Translations under genes and position numbers: made by a program | Assembly: GCA_027442615.1 (NCBI GenBank) | Contig: DAIBBI010000056.1 | Coordinates: 1-27,013, forward strand | Source: JAJZRV01 sp027442615 | Lineage (GTDB): Bacteria > Pseudomonadota > Gammaproteobacteria > Burkholderiales > Ferrovaceae | Direction: 5' to 3' | DNA length: 27,013 nt | Notes under the pieces: model-generated | Seen by the model: only the letters and a program-made list of their open reading frames with translations | Database searches by the model: none | What the model was told of the DNA's origin: nothing | Part shown: positions 1 to 6,107 of the stretch, piece after piece | Position numbering within the stretch: the stretch's first letter is position 1 | Layout of the letters: every line of letters starts with the position of its first letter

Positions 1-1
1 C

Positions 2-55
2 TTTCTCATGGCCCTGCGCGAGGCGCTGCAACACCCGGAGGAACTGGACGCATGA
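2..55 (+). CDS. C-terminal end of an unidentified protein (partial)
   Basis: An open frame enters from the left edge and stops at TGA 53-55. Only 17 residues are visible, ending in PEELDA. The stop overlaps the ATG of the acyl carrier protein gene (ATGA, 52-55), which indicates translational coupling, so the missing gene probably works with that carrier protein, for example as an acyl-activating or acyl-transferring enzyme. That role is inferred from position alone; the visible residues contain no recognisable motif. Confidence 0.55.
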   Translation, partial: FLMALREALQHPEELDA

Positions 56-306
56 ACGATGCCCAACTGCGCACCCTGGTGCTGGATACCCTGCGGGGCA
101 TCGCCCCCGAAATCGAGGTCGACGCGCTGCGCGGCGACCGCCCCCTGCGCAATCAGGTGGACCTCGATTCCATGGACTGGCTCAATTTCCTGTTGGGGTT
201 GCACGAGAAGTTGCGCGTGGACATTCCCGAGACGGACTACGCGCGGCTCGTGACGCTCGACGATGTACTGGCCTATTTGCGTGCGGCCCTGGCAACGCAG
301 AAATGA
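52..306 (+). CDS. Acyl carrier protein, stand-alone type
   Basis: An 84-residue acidic protein with the acyl carrier fold. The phosphopantetheine attachment site is Ser40 in the motif DLDSMDW, where the housekeeping AcpP has DSLD/DSLE. It would carry an acyl group as a thioester on a 4'-phosphopantetheine arm in the cytoplasm. The sequence after the serine (LNFLLGLHEKL) matches helix II of carrier proteins, and the end (VTLDDVLAYL) matches their last helix. The start overlaps the previous stop by four bases, so it is co-translated with an upstream gene lying outside the window. No fatty-acid synthesis genes are visible beside it, so a dedicated side pathway is more likely than general fatty-acid synthesis. 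The acyl substrate cannot be read from the sequence. Confidence 0.85.
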   Translation: MNDAQLRTLVLDTLRGIAPEIEVDALRGDRPLRNQVDLDSMDWLNFLLGLHEKLRVDIPETDYARLVTLDDVLAYLRAALATQK

Positions 307-375
307 ATCCCACCGGCGTTATGCAGTAAAATCAGGGCATCCCAACGCGCGATGCATACTTTCGGAGACCGTTTC

Positions 376-786
376 ATGCAACCCATTCCCGTCGGAGCCC
401 AGGGCTCGTTTTCCCTCCTCGTCACCGAAAGGCATCTGGCCAATCGTTTCAAGGACGCCATGCTGCCCGCCGTGTTCTCCACGCCGGTGATGGTCATGCT
501 CATGGAGAATGCGGCCCTCAATGCCATCAAACCCTACCTTGACCCCAATGAAAGTGCGGTGGGCACGCGCGTGGACGTCATCCACCTTGCGGCGACGCCG
601 GTGGGCATGACGGCCACGGCCCATGCCGAAGTCACCTTTGTGGACGGGCGGCGCATCGAGTTCAAGGTTACCGCCACCGACGGCATGGACACCATCGGCA
701 CCGCCACTCATGAGCGCATGGTGATCGACATGGTGCGCTTCAACGAAAAACTCGCCAAAAAGGCGGTGGCCGCTACCCAGCGCTAA
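376..786 (+). CDS. FlK-like hot-dog acyl-CoA thioesterase
   Basis: A 136-residue single-domain hot-dog protein that probably hydrolyses a small acyl thioester (acyl-CoA or acyl-ACP). In fluoroacetyl-CoA thioesterase FlK the catalytic residues are Thr42, Glu50 and His76. Here Thr36, Glu44 and His70 keep exactly the same spacing (8 and 26 residues), in the segments STPVM, MEN and VIHLA. The ATG at 376 is preferred over an in-frame ATG at 352 because GGAG lies at 364-367, eight bases before it. It follows the carrier-protein gene by 69 bp and may release that protein's product; this is inferred. Its stop codon overlaps the stop of the convergent protease gene. The family includes many members with non-fluorinated substrates, so FlK specificity itself should not be assumed. 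Confidence 0.8.
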   Translation: MQPIPVGAQGSFSLLVTERHLANRFKDAMLPAVFSTPVMVMLMENAALNAIKPYLDPNESAVGTRVDVIHLAATPVGMTATAHAEVTFVDGRRIEFKVTATDGMDTIGTATHERMVIDMVRFNEKLAKKAVAATQR

Positions 787-3215
787 CGCGATGACGCAGG
801 CGGCTTGCGGCACACGGGTTTTTTGCGCACGGCGCGGGTTTTTTGCACGGCGCTGCCGTAAGCCTTGCGCATCAACGACAGTTCAATCATCTGTCGGGCC
901 ACCCGGTCGTTGATGGAATCAGGCGGCACCCTGCCCTCGGCGTCCGGCGACCCGGCGGGGACGCCGGTCAACAGTTCGATGGCCTCATCCACGTCCTTCA
1001 CGGCATACACCTGAAACTGCCCGGCGCGCACCGCAGCCACCACGTCCTCGCGCAACATCAGATGCCGCACGTTGGATTCGGGCAGCAACACGCCCTGGTG
1101 TCCCGTCAATCCGCGAGCCTGGCACACGTCAAAGTAGCCCTCGATTTTTTCGTTGACCGCCCCCACGGCCTGCACCTGCCCATACTGGTTGACCGATCCC
1201 GTGACGGCCAGTCCCTGGATGACGGGGATGCCGGAGAGGGCGGAGAGCAGGGCGCACAGTTCGGCCAGCGACGCGCTGTCCCCTTCCACCCCGCCGTAGG
1301 ATTGCTCGAAGACGAGGCTGGCATTGAGCGACAGGGGCGCGCTGTGGGAGTAGCGCATGGCCAGGAAGGAGGAGAGGATCAGCACCCCCTTGGAATGGAT
1401 CGCGCCGCCCAGCTCCACCTCGCGCTCGATGTCGATGACGTTGCCATCGCCCAACCTCGTGGTGGCGGTAATGCGCACCGGTTGTGCAAACAGGTGGCTG
1501 CCCAGCGTGATGGCGGCCAGCCCGTTGACCTGCCCCACGTGCAGGCCCGTCGTATCGATCAGCACCGTGCCGTCCAGGATGTCCTTGCGCTGCGAGCGAT
1601 GCAGTCGGTCGGCACGGTGGATTCTTGCGCTGATGGCGCCGTTCACGTCGGCCACGGCCACCACTGCGCATCCGGCCTCCTGGGCAAAATGGTCTGCCTC
1701 CACCAGGAGGTCCCGCAGGCTGCGCACATGGGTGTGCAGCATGGCGGCATCCCCAGAAAGGCGCGCGCTGTGTTCGATGAGGCGCGCCACCGCAGCCCGG
1801 TCGAAGGGGCGCAGGGCCTGCGAACGCACCATGGTGGCGATCATGCGCGCATACAACTGGCTGTTTTCCGGGCTGCGCACCACTTCTTCTTCCATGTCCG
1901 CCGCCACCTTGAACAGGTCGGCAAAATCCGGGTCGTACTGGTAGAGCAGGTAGTAGAACAGCCGCTCGCCGAACAGCACCACCTTGACGTTGAGCGGGAT
2001 GGGTTGCGGCTGCAGGGAGAGCGTGTTGACCAGCCCAAAGATTTCTCCCAGGGATTCGATGCGGATTTCGCGCGACAGGAGCGCGCGCTTCAAACCCTCC
2101 CAGGCATAAGGTTGGGTGAGCAGCTTGCCCGCATCGAGGATGAGCGTGCCCCCGTTGGCATGGTGCAGCGCCCCCGGCTTGATCAGGCTGAAATTGGTGA
2201 CCAGCGTGCCCATGTGCGCCACGTGTTCGATGCGCCCCAGCAGGTTCTGGTAGGTGGGATGGTTTTCAAAGACCACGGGCAATCCGCTCGCCGCGCTGTA
2301 GTCGTCCAGCAGGTTGACCTGGTAGCGTTCCAGCGGCGACTCGGTGGCATCCGCCTCACCCCACTCGCCCGCGTTTTCGATGATGTCGCCCAGGGCCTCG
2401 TCGAGAAAGGTGATCACGCCGGGCAGGTCGGCGTATTGGGTGCGCAGTTCGTCGATCAGATGACCCACGGAGAGCGCGATGGTATCCCGGTTGAAGTCGC
2501 GCAGCTTGGCGTGACGCTCGCGCCGCCAGCGCGGAAACTGGTGCAGGACTTTTTGCAGCTGGTCTTCGATTTGCTCGATGAGGGTCCGGATCCGTTCCTT
2601 TTCTTCCTCGGAAAGCTTGTCGAATTCATCGGGCTCGACCAGCTTGTCGTCCTTCAGTGGGGCGAGGGTAAAGCCTGCCGGTGTCTGGATGAGTGCAATC
2701 CCCTGCGCGCGCGCGCCCTGGCTGAAGGCTTCGAGCGCCTGCTCCTGGCGCTGCTTGAATTCCCCGTTCAGGGCCTCGACGCGATTGTGGTACTCCTCGC
2801 TTTCGAAGGCGGCCGGGACGACGCTGCGCAGTTCCGCCACGAAGTCGCGCATGTGCCGCTGGAATTGCGTGCCGCGCCCGGTGGGCAAGCTGAGGGCCCG
2901 GGGTTTGTGGGGTTGCTTGAAATTGTTGACGTAGCACCAGTCGGGCGGAGGGGGTTCTGCGGCGGCCTTGGCCTGAAGCTCTTTCATGGCCAGCGAATAG
3001 CGGCCCACGCCAGCCGGGCCCATCAGAAAGACGTTGTAGCCGTCGTTACGGATGGCCACGCCAAATCGCAGCGCCTCCACGGCGCGATGTTGCCCGAAGA
3101 TTTCGGCCAGGTCCTCCAGTTCGGCGGTGGTTTCAAAGGCAAGCAGCGCAGGGTCACACGGCTTGTACAGTTGCGCGGGGTCCAGCGGGGGCAGGGTGTG
3201 GCGTGATTTTTTCAT
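783..3215 (-). CDS. Lon-family ATP-dependent protease, LonB/YcbZ-like
   Basis: About 810 residues. The N-terminal part has a degenerate P-loop, GPAGVGRYS, with Arg where classical Walker A has Lys; this is familiar in the AAA_32/YcbZ group. A Walker B-like segment, GGTLILDA, lies in the middle. The C-terminal third is a Lon protease domain: catalytic Ser647 in GDSAS and Lys690 in NEKIEGY are 43 residues apart, the same spacing as Ser679 and Lys722 of E. coli Lon. It lacks the Lon N-terminal substrate domain. It is a cytoplasmic protein-quality-control protease by family knowledge; substrates are unknown. The start could be ATG 3215 or GTG 3221 (MPMKKS); neither has a clear ribosome site. The C-terminal tail is basic and built on a short DNA duplication (813-849). 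The stop overlaps the convergent thioesterase stop. Confidence 0.88.
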   Translation of the reverse strand: MKKSRHTLPPLDPAQLYKPCDPALLAFETTAELEDLAEIFGQHRAVEALRFGVAIRNDGYNVFLMGPAGVGRYSLAMKELQAKAAAEPPPPDWCYVNNFKQPHKPRALSLPTGRGTQFQRHMRDFVAELRSVVPAAFESEEYHNRVEALNGEFKQRQEQALEAFSQGARAQGIALIQTPAGFTLAPLKDDKLVEPDEFDKLSEEEKERIRTLIEQIEDQLQKVLHQFPRWRRERHAKLRDFNRDTIALSVGHLIDELRTQYADLPGVITFLDEALGDIIENAGEWGEADATESPLERYQVNLLDDYSAASGLPVVFENHPTYQNLLGRIEHVAHMGTLVTNFSLIKPGALHHANGGTLILDAGKLLTQPYAWEGLKRALLSREIRIESLGEIFGLVNTLSLQPQPIPLNVKVVLFGERLFYYLLYQYDPDFADLFKVAADMEEEVVRSPENSQLYARMIATMVRSQALRPFDRAAVARLIEHSARLSGDAAMLHTHVRSLRDLLVEADHFAQEAGCAVVAVADVNGAISARIHRADRLHRSQRKDILDGTVLIDTTGLHVGQVNGLAAITLGSHLFAQPVRITATTRLGDGNVIDIEREVELGGAIHSKGVLILSSFLAMRYSHSAPLSLNASLVFEQSYGGVEGDSASLAELCALLSALSGIPVIQGLAVTGSVNQYGQVQAVGAVNEKIEGYFDVCQARGLTGHQGVLLPESNVRHLMLREDVVAAVRAGQFQVYAVKDVDEAIELLTGVPAGSPDAEGRVPPDSINDRVARQMIELSLMRKAYGSAVQKTRAVRKKPVCRKPPASSR

Positions 3216-3268
3216 GGGCACTGGTCAGGTTATGCCGGGTAGGAGGATTTATCAAGGACGGATCCGGC

Positions 3269-3297
3269 TTGGGTCTTTTTCCGGATTGGCCTATAAT
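3269..3297 (+). promoter_or_regulatory. Probable sigma-70 promoter of the asparaginase gene
   Basis: A perfect -10 box TATAAT (3292-3297) is preceded after 17 bases by TTGGGT (3269-3274), a weak -35. Transcription would begin near 3304, giving an untranslated leader of about 145 bases before the ATG at 3451. The leader holds two AAAGCTT copies (3301-3307, 3328-3334) and no other structure I can support. The rest of the 3222-3450 gap shows no gene. Confidence 0.55.
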
Positions 3298-3450
3298 TTC
3301 AAAGCTTATGCAATTCAGATTCATTACAAAGCTTGTTTTCTTACTGCTTTTACAGCCTCCAACAACGCTGGTCTGCCTGCCCGCCCCGAACTCGACCGCG
3401 GCTAGAAGGCAGCGTCGGCGGCCTCGACATTACGACAAGGAGTGAGCACA

Positions 3451-4500
3451 ATGCGCCTTTTAAAATTCCTGATGGCTGGCATCCTCATGCTGGCTGCAAC
3501 GACCATGGTTGAAGCAGCACAACCCGTGGTGGTGCTGATCGCCACTGGTGGCACCATTGCCATGAAGATCGACCCCGTCAAAAACGCACCGGTTCCGGCC
3601 ATCTCGGGGGATGACCTGCTCGCCACCGTGCCGGGGGTCAGCAAGTACGCCCGCGTGGAAGTGAACAATGTGTCCAATGTGCCGTCCGATTATATGGACC
3701 CGGTGCGCTGGGTGCAGCTGACCAAGGCGGTGCAGGACGCTCTGGCGCGCCCTGAAGTGGTGGGCGTCATCGTCTCGCACGGTACCGACACCCTGGAGGA
3801 AACCGCCTACTGGCTGGACCTTACCGTCAAGTCGGACAAGCCGGTGGTATTGATCGGCGCGCAGCGCAACGCCTCGGAGTCGGATTTCGACGGCCCGCAT
3901 AACCTCCTCAATGCCGTGCGCATCGCGGTGGATCCTGCGGCTCGCGGCAAGGGCGTAATGCTTGCCATGAACGGCCAGATCAATGCGGCGCGTGAAGTCA
4001 CCAAAACCCACACTTCCAGCGTGGAGACCTTCAAGTCTGGCGACTACGGCTTCATCGGCGTGGTGGACAATGACCGCGTGGTGTTTGCGCGCTCCCCCCT
4101 GCGTCGGCAGTTTGTGCCGGTGAAGGCGGAGAGCATGCCGGATGTTGAAATTGTCGCCATGTATGGCGGGGCTGATGGCCGCCTGCTGCGCGCAGCGGTG
4201 GACAGTGGGGCCAGGGGCATCGTGGTGCAGGCGCTGGGTTGGGGCAACATGAACATCCCCATGTTTGGCGCCGTCAAATATGCGCTATCGAAAAACATTC
4301 CCGTGGTGATTGCCAGCCGCGTGCCCAACGGGCGCGTGTTGCCCAATTACGGCTTTGAAGGCGGCGGTAAAACCCTGGTGGATGCCGGTGCCGTGATGGC
4401 CGATGATCTCTCCCCCCAGAAAGCGCGCATTCTGCTGATGCTGTTGCTGCAAGACGGCGTAAGCGGCCAGCGCGATCTACAAGCGGCTTTCAGCCACTGA
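3451..4500 (+). CDS. ansB: Type II (periplasmic) L-asparaginase
   Basis: A 349-residue enzyme that hydrolyses L-asparagine to aspartate and ammonia, probably in the periplasm. The first 25 or so residues are a signal peptide (basic MRLLK, then a hydrophobic core, then EAA before QPVVV). Both catalytic threonines are seen: the first in IATGGTIAM, the second in SHGTDTLEET, where the following Asp binds substrate. The lysine motif is present in REVTKTHTSS, close to E. coli AnsB. Length matches secreted type II enzymes. The start is ATG 3451: AAGGAG at 3437-3442 sits eight bases before it, whereas the in-frame GTG at 3442 overlaps that ribosome site. The gene has its own promoter and seems to be monocistronic. 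Glutaminase side activity is common in the family and cannot be judged here. Confidence 0.93.
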   Translation: MRLLKFLMAGILMLAATTMVEAAQPVVVLIATGGTIAMKIDPVKNAPVPAISGDDLLATVPGVSKYARVEVNNVSNVPSDYMDPVRWVQLTKAVQDALARPEVVGVIVSHGTDTLEETAYWLDLTVKSDKPVVLIGAQRNASESDFDGPHNLLNAVRIAVDPAARGKGVMLAMNGQINAAREVTKTHTSSVETFKSGDYGFIGVVDNDRVVFARSPLRRQFVPVKAESMPDVEIVAMYGGADGRLLRAAVDSGARGIVVQALGWGNMNIPMFGAVKYALSKNIPVVIASRVPNGRVLPNYGFEGGGKTLVDAGAVMADDLSPQKARILLMLLLQDGVSGQRDLQAAFSH

Positions 4501-4506
4501 TTTTTT
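4482..4506 (+). terminator. Possible intrinsic terminator built into the end of the asparaginase gene
   Basis: A seven-pair stem with one C-A mismatch (4482-4488 with 4492-4498, loop TTC) is followed by GA and six Ts (4501-4506). The stem covers the last codons and its 3' arm runs into the TGA stop at 4498-4500. Translation to the stop would compete with folding. It is weaker than the minus-strand terminator beside it. Confidence 0.4.
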
Positions 4507-4530
4507 CCAGGCGCCCACGGATCGCGGGGA

Positions 4531-4561
4531 CAAAAAACAGGGCCAGCTTGCGCTGGCCCTG
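4531..4561 (-). terminator. Strong intrinsic terminator for the small secreted protein gene
   Basis: A perfect ten-pair stem (4538-4547 with 4552-4561) closes on a four-base loop. Read on the minus strand it is followed by six Ts (4537-4532). It lies six bases beyond the stop of the 4567-4980 gene. There is no T run on the plus side, so it acts in one direction. Confidence 0.85.
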
Positions 4562-4566
4562 GTGCT

Positions 4567-4980
4567 TCAGTTCATGCGGGTTTGTGTCCTGCCCTGATTG
4601 CTTTGCAGTTGCAGCAAGTGGGCACGCACGTTCTGCTGCGCCTTCATGAAGGCAGCCTGGTAGCCGTCCAGCTTGGCCTGGGTGGCCTTGGCGGCGCGCG
4701 TATTGCCGGCTGCAAGGTCCAGGTTGAGTTGGGCATGCGCCGAGCGGATCAGCGAAGCCTGCAGGGCCACTTCGTCCACGCTGGCACGCAGGGTGCTGGC
4801 AAGGCTGGCTTGCAGGGCACTCTGGTGGGCCACGGCCGGCGGCACATCCAGTGCTGCCAGGACCAGGGGGGTTGCCGGCGATGCAGGTTGTACTGCGGCG
4901 GCGGCAAACAGGGGGGATAATGAAGCCGCCAGTAGCAGGGCGGTGCGCTTGAGATGCAGAGCTTGTGTAGTCAGTTTCAT
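4567..4980 (-). CDS. Small secreted alpha-helical protein of unknown function
   Basis: A 137-residue protein that I do not recognise. Residues 1-27 look like a signal peptide: KLTTQALHLKR, then a hydrophobic run, then an AAAA cleavage region. The mature part is rich in Ala, Gln, Leu and Ser, has no cysteine, and from about residue 50 reads as long amphipathic helices (ASLIRSAHAQL, AKATQAKLDGYQ, NVRAHLLQLQ). Periplasmic residence is inferred. The ATG at 4980 has a good ribosome site, AAGGAGAA, about six bases upstream on the minus strand. It is transcribed alone and divergently from the DUF6502 gene, and ends in a strong terminator. A helical periplasmic chaperone or a structural protein would fit, but nothing in the sequence decides it. 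Confidence 0.75.
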   Translation of the reverse strand: MKLTTQALHLKRTALLLAASLSPLFAAAAVQPASPATPLVLAALDVPPAVAHQSALQASLASTLRASVDEVALQASLIRSAHAQLNLDLAAGNTRAAKATQAKLDGYQAAFMKAQQNVRAHLLQLQSNQGRTQTRMN

Positions 4981-5078
4981 TGCAAATTCTCCTTAAATTA
5001 AAGTGGTGTCGTACTCGGTGATTCAAAAATCAGGTGCTTCAGGATTCTCGTCAGGCTGGCCATCACGCCAGGGTTAAT

Positions 5079-5167
5079 CGGTTATACTTATCAAATCAAT
5101 TAGTTGGAGGTTGCTTTGCCGGGCCGGTTGCGCTCCCTCAAACCCGACCTCAGGACCGATTATACTT
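5079..5167. repeat. Two copies of CGRTTATACTT in the divergent intergenic region
   Basis: CGGTTATACTT (5079-5089) and CGATTATACTT (5157-5167) match at ten of eleven positions, with starts 78 bp apart. The second copy runs into the putative -35 box of the DUF6502 promoter. They may be binding sites for a regulator of the two divergent genes or chance AT-rich words. Confidence 0.4.
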
Positions 5168-5194
5168 GACTTATGGGAAAAAATCCCATATTAT
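5166..5194 (+). promoter_or_regulatory. Promoter with palindromic operator before the DUF6502 gene
   Basis: TTGACT (5166-5171) and TATTAT (5189-5194) are separated by 17 bases and match the sigma-70 consensus well. A perfect palindrome, TATGGGA-N5-TCCCATA (5172-5190, centre an A run), fills the whole spacer and reaches into the -10 box. A protein bound there would block RNA polymerase or alter the spacer geometry. The expected transcription start is within a base or two of the ATG at 5201. Confidence 0.65.
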
Positions 5195-5200
5195 CTCCCC

Positions 5201-6076
5201 ATGGATGAAAAAAAATCACGTCTAGACCCTGATCAGGTGCTCCAGCAGGCCCTTGTGGTCATGCAGCCCTTGGTGTTGTGGCTGCTGCGCTCGGGGGTGC
5301 GCCATCCGGAATTTTCGGTGGCCATCAAGCAGACCTTTCTGGAGCAGGCGGCTGCAGAGTTGGAGCGCCTGAACGCCAAGCAGACGGATTCAGCCATCAG
5401 CATGCTCTCCGGCCTGCACCGCAAGGACGTGAAAGCCATGGTCACGGCGCTGGCACAGGCGCCCAAAAAGACTTCCGAAATCACCCGTGATTCGCTGGGT
5501 CGGCCCACCGTACCCTCCCAGGTCATGACGCGCTGGCTGGCCAGTGGCTGGCCGGATGAATTGCCCATGTCCGGTTCCGCCAAATCTTTCGAGATCCTCT
5601 CGCGCCAGGTCTCGAGCGACGTGCATCCGCGCGCGGTGCTCAACGAACTGGTTCGTCTGGGCATGGCCGAGCAGGAGGGCGACTTCATCCGCCTGTGCCG
5701 CAACGCCTTTGTGCCCGACCAGCAGATGACGGAAGCGGGCAATCTCCTGGCAGGTAGCACGGCGGACCATCTGGCCGCCGGCGTGCATAACCTCTCGGGG
5801 CCGGGCAACAAGAAATTCCTTGAGCAGAGCGTGTTTGCCGATGGGCTCTCCACTGATTCGGTGCAGCAGCTGGAGTACCTGGCCGGTGCCTTGTGGATGC
5901 AGGTACTCAATGCCATGGTGCGCGCTGCGCTGCCGTTGAGTGAAAAGGACGAGCCGGCGGGCGGCGATCAGCGCATCCGCGTGGGGATGTTCTGTTATTC
6001 CGAACCCGCAGAGCCCCGCGTGCCCCAGGTTCCCAAAAAGAAGCCGCGCAAACCGCGTAGTGTTTCAGGTAAATGA
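5201..6076 (+). CDS. DUF6502 family protein, probable DNA-binding regulator
   Basis: A 291-residue cytoplasmic protein resembling the DUF6502 family, which is often found beside DUF5666 genes in betaproteobacteria (from memory of the families). Two helix-turn-helix-like segments can be seen. One is around residues 37-80, where KQTDSAISMLSGLHRKDVK reads like a winged-helix recognition region; the second is around 129-165 (SFEILSRQVSSDVHPRAVLNELVRLGM, then a short EGDFIRL wing). The C-terminus is a basic Pro/Lys tail. No signal peptide is present. The ATG at 5201 has no ribosome site and lies about seven bases after the -10 box, so the mRNA may be leaderless. It precedes the DUF5666 gene by 31 bp, probably as one operon ending at the terminator at 7667. 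A role as a regulator is inferred from the HTH-like segments and the palindrome in its promoter. Confidence 0.75.
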   Translation: MDEKKSRLDPDQVLQQALVVMQPLVLWLLRSGVRHPEFSVAIKQTFLEQAAAELERLNAKQTDSAISMLSGLHRKDVKAMVTALAQAPKKTSEITRDSLGRPTVPSQVMTRWLASGWPDELPMSGSAKSFEILSRQVSSDVHPRAVLNELVRLGMAEQEGDFIRLCRNAFVPDQQMTEAGNLLAGSTADHLAAGVHNLSGPGNKKFLEQSVFADGLSTDSVQQLEYLAGALWMQVLNAMVRAALPLSEKDEPAGGDQRIRVGMFCYSEPAEPRVPQVPKKKPRKPRSVSGK

Positions 6077-6107
6077 ATCGTTGAATTCATATGAAAGGTC
6101 CAACCGA

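Noticed and set aside
304..332. A -10-like TAAAAT (327-332) before the thioesterase gene
   Set aside because: No acceptable -35 box at 16-18 bases; the gene can be served by transcription from the carrier-protein operon.
843..3206. A 787-codon open frame on the plus strand opposite the Lon-like protease gene
   Set aside because: It mirrors the protease gene, is His/Arg/Gln-rich without a domain, and has no ribosome site. GC-rich coding DNA often leaves the antisense frame open; the Lon Ser-Lys pair makes the minus strand the real gene.
3308..3445. A 45-codon frame beginning MQFRFITKLVF in the asparaginase leader
   Set aside because: It resembles a signal-like peptide but has no ribosome site and turns into an Arg-rich run. 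Probably chance.
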